64,000 nucleotides of DNA from Gonatopus flavifemur (taxonomy: Eukaryota; Arthropoda; Insecta; Hymenoptera; Dryinidae), in contig JAFFJZ010000004.1 in assembly GCA_018340375.1 (NCBI GenBank), positions 22,046,001 through 22,110,000 on the forward strand, given 5' to 3'. This document shows positions 44,427 to 53,370 of this stretch, one piece after another (position 1 is the stretch's first letter; each line of letters begins with the position of its first letter). A program made the position numbers and the translations under genes. A model generated the notes under the pieces. The model saw nothing but the letters and a program-made list of their open reading frames with translations. It was not told the origin of the DNA and did not search any database.

Positions 44427-45448
44427 TGGGATGATCGAATAATCCAATTGAAACCTATTGACCAATAAAATAAACAAACTCAAATCGAATTGGATATTCT
44501 GGATAGAAACCCAGTGAGTCTTGAATTTTGTACAATTTTCCCATTGGTTCCGATAGACCGAAATCACCGAAAATTCTGATAAAAACCGATAATTTAATCC
44601 GCTGAAAGGAATTCTGAATTCGAATTGGATATTTCTCATTCAATCCTATTCAATTTTCAGATCCGTAAATGGTCCTATTATTCCCCATGAATTCGGATAG
44701 TGGAATAATCTGATTAAAACCTACAGACCGATCAAATCTGTACGAACTCTAATCGAATTGGACATTCTTCATAAAAACCGATTAAATTTCCCATTACGTA
44801 ACATTTACGATCGGTTCCAATAGCTCTAGGTCATGGAAATCTCCGATAAAAACCATTTGCCTCATGAAATGGAGAAATTTTCATATTCTCAATCAGATAT
44901 CTCTCATACAAACCGATTGATCACTGAAAGTCATATTAATTCCAATAAAACAAATATTTTTCTATCGGTAAATCCTCGATTCAATCCTATATATACCACG
45001 TTCCAATTAATTCCTATTCATCTTGAATCGGTAGTTGAGCCTCTCCGATTGACCCTATTCATTCCGATTAATTTTGAATCGGTTTTTATCGGTTTCTATT
45101 GGACCTTTTAACCAGGGTAATGTAGTCACAATAGCACCTTAAACATGAAAAAAGTCTCTCCCCTGGCCTGTCCCTTCCTCGTTTGTATAAAGAAATCACT
45201 AATAAACAAGATCCTATTCCGATCATACTGTTACAATATTTCGTGTGTATGTACTTCCATCAACACATGATCGTGTTGTAGGATTCAAACTAAGAACATA
45301 TTTTTCGGAAGTGATTTTTTTCCAGTTCAAATTTTGTCCCTCAACTTTGATGTCCCTCCTACTTTGAATATTCATAAATAATCATTGAAAGATTTCGTGA
45401 CATTTTCTATTCATCTCTATAGAGTGAAAAATGATGTTAAGTTGATAA

Positions 45449-45834
45449 TAGAGATCGACCGAAAATTTTTGCCAAAAATGATTAAAATTGAAGTTGTGAT
45501 TATTGGTTTCGAAAAAAACTTAGGACTGGACGTTGGAAGTGTAGACGAGCTCCTTAATAATCCAATTATCATACTTACGATCACATTTCATTGTAATTAA
45601 CAAAATACTTGCGATTTTCGGTTTACAATTTCGGCCGACAAGCATTAGCCGAAAATTGAAACCGAAAATCGAAATTATTTCATTAATCACATTGATATGT
45701 GATCTGAAGTATGATAATTGCATTATTAAGGAGCTTATCTACACTTCCAACGTCCAATACCAATTTTTTACCGAAACCAATAATCAGAGCTTCAATTTTA
45801 GTCAGTTTCGGCAAAAAATTTCGGTCGATCTCTA
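45449..45834. mobile_element. hAT-type MITE, 386 bp, perfect 8-bp duplication
   Basis: TAGAGATCGACCGAAAATTT at the left is inverted at the right (AAATTTCGGTCGATCTCTA). GTTGATAA occurs directly on both sides (45441-45448 and 45835-45842). The inverted arms extend about 150 bp (GTTGGAAGTGTAGA, CTCCTTAATAAT). The 8-bp duplication and TAG-type ends are typical of hAT. It interrupts the sequence between the two large inverted copies. Confidence 0.9.
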
Positions 45835-45842
45835 GTTGATAA

Positions 45843-47369
45843 CCAACATCGATTAAATCGTTCGAGTGATGGAATATCCATTGGATCCCATTGAAAAATA
45901 TGTTACTGGTACCAATTAGAATCTTCATGATTAATAACATACCGATTGAATCCAATTGGAAAATATTGTATTGGCATCAATCGGAATTTTCATTGGTCAT
46001 AAAATACCAAGTGAATGCAAGTACACAATATTTCATTCATATCAATCGGAATAATTATTATTGATAAAATATCAATTGGATCCCATTGAAAAATATTTGA
46101 CTGGTATCAATTAAAATTTTCATGAATTATGAAATATCGATTCAATCCAATTAAAAAATATTTTATTGTTATCCATCGGAATTTTTTATCAACCATAAAA
46201 TACCCATTGGATCTAATGAGAAAATATTCTCTTGGTATCAATTGGAATTTTTATGATTAATGAAATACCCATTGAATTCCATTGAAAAATATTTCACTGA
46301 TATCAATTGGTATTTCAATAATCAATGAAATCTCGATTTAATCAAATGAAAAATATTTTCTTGGTATCAATAGGAATTCTTATTATTGATAAAATACCTA
46401 TTGAATGCCATTGAAGAATATTCGACTGGTATCAATTAGAATCTTCATAATTAATAATATACCGATTCAATCCAATTGAAAAATATTGTATTGGCGTCAA
46501 TCGGAATTTTCATTGATCATAAAATACCAAGTGAATCCAATTACACAATATTTCATCGATATCAATCGGAATTCTTATTATTGATAAAATACCTATTGGA
46601 TCCCATTGGAAAATATTTGACTCTTATCAATTAGAATTTTCATAATTGATAAAATACCGATTGAAACCAATTGACAAATATTGTATTGATATCAATCGGA
46701 ATTCTTCATCCATCATAAAATACCGATTGAATCCAATTGGAAAATATTCTCTTGGTCTTCATTGGGATTTTTATTATTAATGAACTCCCATGCTCTCATT
46801 AAGACCGATACAATCCCTCATATGTCCAATGGACTATTACCAATTGAATCTTATTACTATAGGACACCCATCCCTGACATAAGACAGTCATTTAGTTCAC
46901 ATTGATAGGAAGCGAACCACGGCATCGAGCGAGCGGGTGTTCCAGATCGATCTTCTAGGTTAAGCAACGACAACTGCGGTACAAGGTGGATGGGTGATCA
47001 CCATGTTAATAACACATAAATGATCGTTCGAATTTATTTCAGCAATAATTTATCATACGTAATGATTGAATAAATGATATATGTGTTTGTTTAATTGATA
47101 TAAAATGCGCGTATATAATGTATATAAACCGTTCGTTGGTTGGGTTAACAACCAATAAAATTCAATAAGAAAATCGCGATGCAGGAATCAATTCATTCCG
47201 ATAAGTTTTTTTAATCGGATTCAATCGGATTTTTTCACCAGGGAAAATGCCGATTAAATCCAGTTAAAAATTATTTCATTGGTATCAATGGGAAATTTCC
47301 GATGCAGAAACTCAATTCATTCCGATAAAATTTGTTTTTATCGGATTCAATCGGATTGTTTAACCAGGG
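45843..47369 (-). mobile_element. Inverted, truncated copy of the CCCTGGTTAA element
   Basis: Read on the minus strand from 47369 it repeats the first 1.5-1.6 kb of the element at 41763 with only scattered differences: the same terminus, the CCCTGGTG internal word, the TTGGTTGTTAACCCAACC palindrome, the 5S-like module and the 60-bp repeats. It is cut near 45843. Together with the 41763 copy it forms an inverted repeat with a spacer of about 2.4 kb. Confidence 0.85.
46912..47006 (+). repeat. 5S rRNA-like module, right arm
   Basis: The plus strand carries the same module as the left arm: AACCACGGCATCG, GTTCCAGATCGATCTTC, GGTTAAGCAACGAC, CTGCGGTACAAGG, TGGATGGGTGATCACC. It is nearly identical to the left-arm copy, so the similarity to 5S predates the duplication. 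Confidence 0.6.
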
Positions 47370-47701
47370 AGCAGAGAGAAGATGAGAGTGCGCACGGGCA
47401 CCTTTTCGTTGCTATTGAAACTTCCACCGGCCCTCTGGCGGTTGGATCATGGAAATGATTACACAGAACTTTTATTTCGCAATATTACAACACCGCGCAT
47501 TCCTTTTGTATATTTTTTAATACGTATGTGATTAAAATTATTTTATTTATCGACACAAAATGCATATGATTTTACATTATTATAATTTAAAAAATTGAAA
47601 AATAAGAGAGGGGACCGTGTTTCATCCGATAAGAGGACGCTTCAATGTTTACTAGCGATGGAACCCCGGCCGTGCGCACTCTCATTTTCTCTCTGCTCCC
47701 A
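47367..47701. mobile_element. Inverted-repeat element GGGAGCAGAGAGAA
   Basis: GGGAGCAGAGAGAAGATGAG with AGTGCGCACGG at the left is inverted at 47668-47700 (GTGCGCACTCTCATTTTC, TCTCTGCTCCC). The AT-rich interior includes an ORF without family similarity. The left end abuts the large element's terminus and the right end abuts the hAT insertion. Confidence 0.65.
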
Positions 47702-47702
47702 G

Positions 47703-48662
47703 TAGGGATGGGCGATGTTGAAAAAAAATATCGATTATTTTTTTCTTTCGATTCAATAAATCGATTGATAGACAAACAAAATCGATATTTTTTGTCTCTT
47801 TTTCAAATGAGCTGTAAATGAATAATATGTAGCGGAAGAAACAATGATATATATGTATCAAAAGAAAAAATTTGAGTCTTCACATTCATGTGTTATATTT
47901 TTTGCTTTATATTTCTTATCTTCATAATAATTTACATCAGTTTTTCAATTTATCTGTATGTAACGATAATAATTTATTGACTAGTCACATCAACTTGGGT
48001 GAAGTTTGGTAACTTTTAATAATAAAGGTTCAATCTCATGTTAAATTCCACATTCCCTCATCTAACGAACCGAGGAATAAAAGTTTTGATAATGTTTTTC
48101 CTGTTAATCCGTTTCTCAATTGGTTTTTCACGACTCCTGCTTTCGAAAACAAACGTTCAGCTGGAACACAAGTTGCTACGATTGAGAGATATTTGATCGC
48201 AATTGGGTATAATTTGGGGTATGCGTTTTTCATCTTATTCCAATATTGAAGCGGATCAGTCGATCTTTCTACCACGGATTGGCTTAAAAATTGTTTCAAC
48301 TCAACGTTTCCTTCATCAGGATCTTTTAGTTCGACTTGGACTACAACAATACTATTATGAATCGCCCAAAACTTATCAGCGGCAGATTCATCACACGAAA
48401 CATGTTCATCGACTGGCGCCTTATTCTGATTGTCGCTTAGTTCAGAATCTATCTCATTATTTATTTTTCTTATTACTTTACGCAGTCTCTCATTCGTTAG
48501 GTTCACGTTTACGTAGCTTGTGTGTTAAGTCAAACATCCAATAAATTTTCCGATGTTTTCATGTAAAAGTATCGATACATCGATGTATCGGTCTTCAAAA
48601 ACATCGAGTAAAAAAATCGATTATTGATAAAAAAAGCATCGATGTAACATCGCCCATTCCTA
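47703..48662 (-). mobile_element. hAT transposon relic, 960 bp
   Basis: The termini TAGGGATGGGCGATGTT and, inverted at the right, TAGGAATGGGCGATGTT are flanked by GCTCCCAG (47695-47702) and GCTTCCAG (48663-48670), an 8-bp duplication with one difference. It encodes only the C-terminal part of a transposase on the minus strand. Confidence 0.83.
48036..48506 (-). pseudogene. hAT transposase C-terminal dimerisation domain
   Basis: An open frame of 156 codons with the hAT C-terminal signature: ELKQFLSQSVVERSTDPLQY, YPKLYPIAIKYLSIVATCVP, ERLFSKAGVVKNQLRNGL, LLFLGSLDEGMWN. The catalytic N-terminal two thirds (BED finger, RNase-H-like fold) are absent, so this is an internally deleted copy. The frame is free of stops; the first ATG is only the first one available. 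Confidence 0.88.
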
Positions 48663-48670
48663 GCTTCCAG

Positions 48671-48905
48671 CGACTACTGGCTATTCGTAGACCTAAATAA
48701 AATGCTCGCCGGTAAGAAATTTCGCTCGGATGAAGAGGTTATCGCTGAAACCGAGGCCTATTTTGAGGCAAAAGATAAATCGTTCTACAAAAGTGGTATT
48801 GAAATGTTAGAGCGGCGCTGGAATGATTGCGTTGTTCTTGATGGAGATTACTTCGATGAATACGGCTAATTTTGAATAAAAAAAACCGTGTTTTCTTAGT
48901 TAGGC
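48671..48905 (+). pseudogene. Mariner 3' fragment (third lineage)
   Basis: Directly after the hAT duplication the frame reads SDYWLFVDLNKMLAGKKF, then EEVIAETEAYFEAKDKSFYK and GIEMLERRWNDCVVLDGDYF with a stop. This is the C-terminal third of a mariner transposase including the last catalytic aspartate (SDYW). The right terminal repeat follows as TTAGGCCCGGGACTTTTCC. The 5' two thirds are missing. Confidence 0.85.
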
Positions 48906-49464
48906 CCGGGACTTTTCCACCCATGTGTTATATTTTCAAAGTTCTTCGAGATCTTTTCGTCGAGACAGATTTTCTCCAACAATAATCAAATCAAGCCCTC
49001 TTGATACAGAAGAAGGATCAGAGGCTCCTTTTAGAGACGAGCGATCCCGATTTGACCTGGACAAGGGGAATTTTAACCTCCGATTCTTTGATTCGATCTT
49101 TGTATCAATTTTTTTACGTAGTCGATTTTTATGGAAACCGATTTCTCATTTGATCCATAAATTAGGAATTGTTACAGTTTTCAAGGGAAAGAATGGAGGG
49201 AAAGTGGAAGATTTTCATCATCACGAGCAACATTTTTTTGCAATCACGGGGAATTTTTAAATTTGAAAAAATAAAAAAGGAAAAGATGATTCAATTTAAT
49301 TCATCTTTTTTGACATATTATTCGAAAGTAAAGCAATGAAAGGCTCAATATATTTTTATTTCATTTCTTCGTTCGCGAGTAATTTGTCAGAATAGTTTTG
49401 GGTGTCCTTTTCTAACCAATGGGTGTGGTTGCATCTGCAGGAGTCACTGGTATCACCTTAAGTT

Positions 49465-50072
49465 AGTTCTCCGGGAGAATTCAGGATCAAATTAGAAAAA
49501 TTATTGTCAAGCAGAGCACCAAGGTCGAAGGAATTCGATAATCATATTCGTTGGGACTTATATTCTTACTTATGACAAAAAAAGAACCAACTCGAAGTAT
49601 AAATCAACAACCTTGTAACAACAACGCGAAATTTGACATGGTTTTTTTCTTAAAAAAATTTTTATTTTTGATCCGTTCATGACTTATGAGGGCTCATTTT
49701 GTTCTTTATGAGATTTAAAAAACCTTTACCATGGGGATTTTTTTATATGAGTCATCATGACACTGTCACACGCTTTTGTTTATGGGAATGTATTTTATTA
49801 TTAATGAACAAAAGCGTGTGACAGTGTCATGATCACTCATATCAATATCATAAGTCATGAACGGATCAAAAATAAAAATTTTTTTAAGAAAAAAACCATG
49901 TCAAATTTCGCGTTGTTGATACAAGGTTGTTTATTTATACTTCGAGTTGGTTCTTTTTTTGTCATAAGTAAGAATATAAGTCCCAACGAATATGATTATC
50001 GAATTCCTTCGACCTTGGTGCTCTGCTTGACAATAATTTTTCTAATTTGATCCTGAATTCTCCCGGAGAACT
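49465..50072. mobile_element. Foldback element AGTTCTCCGGGAGAATTC, about 608 bp
   Basis: Arms of about 250 bp are near-identical inverse copies (AGTTCTCCGGGAGAATTC, CAAGCAGAGCACCAAGGTCG, CATTCGTTGGGACTTATATT-type words, GATCCGTTCATGACTTATGA), around a core with CATGACACTGTCACACGC. No coding capacity. The ORF at 49829-50050 is a product of the arm. Confidence 0.83.
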
Positions 50073-50073
50073 A

Positions 50074-50296
50074 CACTGTCAGAAATATCTGGAAGTTTTT
50101 TTCAATTACGTACATGAAATCAGGTTCATATACATTCTGCATCAAATTTAATATACAAAAACATGAAAAGACTATAGATTATGCTATAGTTTACATTAAA
50201 TTTCATGTAAAATGTGCATGAAACTGAATTCATGTACGTACTTGAAAAAAACTTCCAGTAAAAACATTAAAATCAATGCAGAAATTTTTAACAGTG
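50074..50296. mobile_element. CACTGTYARAAAT inverted-repeat element, TA duplication
   Basis: CACTGTCAGAAATATCTGG at the left pairs with AATTTTTAACAGTG at the right; TA flanks both. Both sides also carry GGAAGTTTTTTTCAA and TACGTACATGAA. 223 bp. A second copy's left end lies at about 41478. Confidence 0.8.
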
Positions 50297-50302
50297 TACC
50301 TT

Positions 50303-51520
50303 AAAGGAAGGTTCTCATCAAGCGAATTCAGAAATACACGGAAAAAATCTGTGATCCAAATTTTCGTTCACTAGTATGTGACTTTTGGACGGAGCACAAT
50401 TTGGAGAAGAATTCGTACACTGGATTTGAATAATTCGTTGACTCTTTCCATTATTTCGATGATGAAAATGGAAAGTGGATTGCATTGTTCGAATAGTGAA
50501 CACAGTTAATGAATTATTAAAATCCAGTATACGGATTCTTGTCAAACTTGTGCTCCGTCCAAAATTGGCATACTAGTCAACGAAAATTTGGACTACTTAT
50601 TTTTTCCGTGTAAGGTGATTTTCTCGAAATTTTTTTTCTTAAGAAGGAAGTGAATTAAGAACTCGAGTCATTTGAAACTCATTAAATGGGTCTCAAAGTA
50701 CCTGAAAAAAATGTCCTCAAGTTAAAGGATTAGTATCCCGAAACCTTTTCAAGGCGTTTTTCTCGAAACCCTGTTTTTCAAGTTTGGCTCCACGATATCT
50801 CAAAAACTACTGAACGGATTGCTCCTTTTTTCTTTTATTTTGAAGCTGATTGAATTTATTGGAGGATGAACCTAAATGGAGGTGACATTTGCCTTTCTTT
50901 TTCTTTTTATAGCACTTTAAAGAGCGAAAAAATGGTGAAAAAACGCTACCAAAAGTTTGCATGTCTGTCATTTTCTCAACCCTAGAACGGGCATGTGGGG
51001 TCTTTTAGGACCCCAGGACATTTTTTTCTACCCCAGCATCTGAGCCTCTTTTTATCTCTGTAGTTTGTCACCCAAATATTTCCAAAGTATACATCCTGAC
51101 GAACAAAAACCGCCCATAGTGAGTTGAAATCCGTTTAGTTTCAAATGAGTTACAGTTATTTGAAATTTCCTGTGTTTTTCACGTGCCCGTTCAAGGGTTA
51201 ATTTCTGGACTTTCCATTGGTTTTATTGGTACAACCTTCAACAAATATAATATATCTCATAAAAATTCTTGGATTTTTGATTTCTGATAATTTTTATGAG
51301 TGCTATAGTGGCATAGAAGTGGTATAGATTGATCACTGTTTTTTTAGATGATTATGTTTCAACACGTATCAACAATTCCCATGGCATTATTTTTGACTGA
51401 AAAAAATTTTTTTATGTACTCAAAGAGTCAATTAACAAGTGTGAAAACCCCAGAGTTTGTTATTCACTTCCTTCCATGAAAAAAAACCTTATTTTGGGGT
51501 CACTAGATGAGAACCTCCCC
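50303..51520. mobile_element. Inverted-repeat element GGAAGGTTCTCATC hosting a hairpin insertion
   Basis: GGAAGGTTCTCATCAAG near 50306 is inverted near 51504-51520 (CTAGATGAGAACCTCCC). The interior contains CGTTTTTCTCGAAACCC and CTCAAAAACTACTGAACGG, words shared with the elements at 52720-53370 and 35786-38316. A separate hairpin element (50337-50610) is inserted near its left end. No transposase. Confidence 0.62.
50337..50610. mobile_element. Hairpin element CACGGAAAAAAT, TA duplication
   Basis: CACGGAAAAAATCTGTGATC to ATTTTTTCCGTG with TA on both sides. Inverse arms of about 120 bp share CAAATTTTCGTTCACTAG, TTTGGACGGAGCACAA and TACACTGGATTTGAA-type words. 274 bp, non-coding. Confidence 0.83.
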
Positions 51521-51925
51521 TGAAGAACCAAACTATCAGTAACATTGAACTATATAACATACTGGAATGCGCACTCCCTCGATTTTCTATAATATAGACC
51601 GGTCAGAGGGAGAGATAAATGTTGGGCGCATGGTATCTGCTTCTAACAAATGCGTTTTAGAGAGAGGTAGGGAATATGTTGGGAGAGTCGTACTCCCTCT
51701 TGCTCATGCAATAAACTATATCACTCTGACCGCGCCAATCTAGGGAGCGCTCATTCCAGTATGTATAGAGTTCAATGATCAGGAACGAAGAACTAGGTAG
51801 AACAAGAATTGTATACTTTATTTCTGTATTCCTAGAGAAATGTATCCTTAAATATCTGTATTCTTTAAGGGAATACTAGCGACGTGGCAACAGTCAAATT
51901 GTTCATGAGAAACTACTAGCGAACG

Positions 51926-52327
51926 CCCAGACAGCACTGAAACGTTTTGAGAACATTCACAAAACATGGTTGGTAATATACGAAACATGCAAAAAACGTC
52001 CCAGGATATTTTAAAAACGTTAGATGTATGTTTTGGAAACGTGAAAATGTCCTAGGAAGTTTTATTTACGTTTTCGAGAGAGGTTATGGAAACATTTTAC
52101 CGAACATGATTTCAAAACGTCGCATAAATGTTTTCCTTATTTCTTTCAATTATTGAAATGTTCCAAAAATATTTCAAGAACATGAAAATAATGTTTTCAA
52201 AATCTAACAGGATGCATTAAAAAAAAAACGTTTTTAAAACATCCAGGATATTATGTTTTCAGAATCAAATTTAGGAAACCAGAAACAAGTTTCTAAAATG
52301 TTCCGAGAATTTTCGGTGCTGTCTGGG
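51926..52327. mobile_element. CCCAGACAGCAC element, 402 bp, CG duplication (complete reference copy)
   Basis: CCCAGACAGCACTGAAA and, at the right, TTTTCGGTGCTGTCTGGG; CG on both sides. The interior is filled with AAACGTT, AACATTC and GGAAACG words. This copy defines the family to which the pieces at 1162 and 24735 belong. Confidence 0.82.
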
Positions 52328-52334
52328 CGTTTTA

Positions 52335-52420
52335 TTATAATGAAAATATCCCTCTGTACAGCATTTCTCTGATGCAAGTAGAAGCGCTGTACAGAACGAT
52401 ATTTTAATTAAGTGGAAGCG
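52335..52420. repeat. Hairpin related to the 36010 element core
   Basis: GAAAATATCCCTCTGTACAG is followed about 35 bases later by CTGTACAGAACGATATTTT, a stem closely similar to the CTCTGTACAG stem at 36090-36150 but with a different loop. Confidence 0.55.
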
Positions 52421-52719
52421 TTTGCCCGTAGTTTGTCATAAACAATCTGACTGCTGCCACTTCGCTAGCACCCTGTTGATAGAATACATTTTTTAAATTG
52501 ATTAAAAATTGTTTAATAAAATTGGACTCGAATAAAAATATAAATTGAAAGAGATTCAAGGGGAGATTTACCTTTTTCTCGACCAAAAAAAACAATTTTT
52601 TTTGCATTTTTTTGTAGTAAATTATGTGTAGAATACATTATCAAAACCGTTTAGTCGAATATATTTTTTTTCAAAGTTATGGAACAAAAACGAGACCTAT
52701 CTTCCGTCTCGAAAATTGA

Positions 52720-53370
52720 AATCGAAAGGTAATTCGAGCGAAGTGTATTTTACATAAATATTTTTGAATTGGGCACCCATACATTCGTACCGTAATAAGC
52801 AGAGGGCACTATATGAACCACCAAATGTCGATACATGGGCCATGATTCCGAAAAATTAAAAAGTGCTTTAAATCTTGCAATGCGTTTTTCTCGAAACCAT
52901 GTTTTTTGAACTGTTGGCCACGATTACTCAAAAACTACTCTCGACGGATCACCTTTTTTTTCTTTTGTTTCAAAGCTTATTAGATTTATTGGAGCCTGAA
53001 CTACAATCAAGATGATATATGCATAACTTTTTTTTACAGAACTTCAAAGAGCGAAAAAAAAGCAAGAAAAACGAAAAAAACTCATATATTTTATGAAAAT
53101 TTTTCATTTTTCAATTTCCGATCATTTTTGCAGGTGCTAGAGTGACCAACAGTAGACCACCCTTCTCTAAGACTGTCACTTTACGGGACGCGTCATCGGA
53201 TACAGTCACGCTATTTTTTAATAACAAAAATATTTTTTTGTAGTCTTTGATGTATTGAACGAGTAGCCAAAATTTTGAGTTGATTACTTATTTCCTTCTA
53301 TGAAAAAAAAAAAAAATCAAGAAAAAACCGTTGTTTTGGTCAATAAAAAGGTAAACCTCCCCTTAATTGA
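52720..53370. repeat. Copy of the CGTTTTTCTCGAAA family
   Basis: Shares GCGTTTTTCTCGAAACC, CTCAAAAACTACT and the word order GGAGCCTGAACTACA with the element at 50303-51520. It ends AACCTCCCCTTAATTG, like that element's right end. The left end is not resolved. Confidence 0.6.

Larger units (their letters stand above)
41763..45117 (+). mobile_element. Large non-coding element CCCTGGTTAA, 3355 bp, TA duplication
   Basis: The left end CCCTGGTTAAGAAATCAG and right end TTTTAACCAGGG are inverted repeats; TA precedes 41763 and follows 45117. The left part holds a 5S-rRNA-like module (42125-42221), then about 18 degenerate direct repeats with a period near 60-65 bp (42350-43460; ATTCCGATTGATACCAAT, AAATATTTTTCAATTGG, TCGGTATTTTAT). 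The right part (43480-45117) has a different repeat type and contains a second right terminus at about 44066 followed by a duplicated 3' portion and a CACTG element. No transposase is encoded. It is paired with an inverted copy at 45843-47369. Confidence 0.8.

Noticed and set aside
46912..47006. Functional 5S rRNA gene
   Set aside because: Shortened, several conserved positions differ, and it exists as twin copies inside a transposon; kept only as a 5S-derived module.
48203..48544. 113-codon plus-strand ORF
   Set aside because: Antisense of the hAT C-terminal domain.
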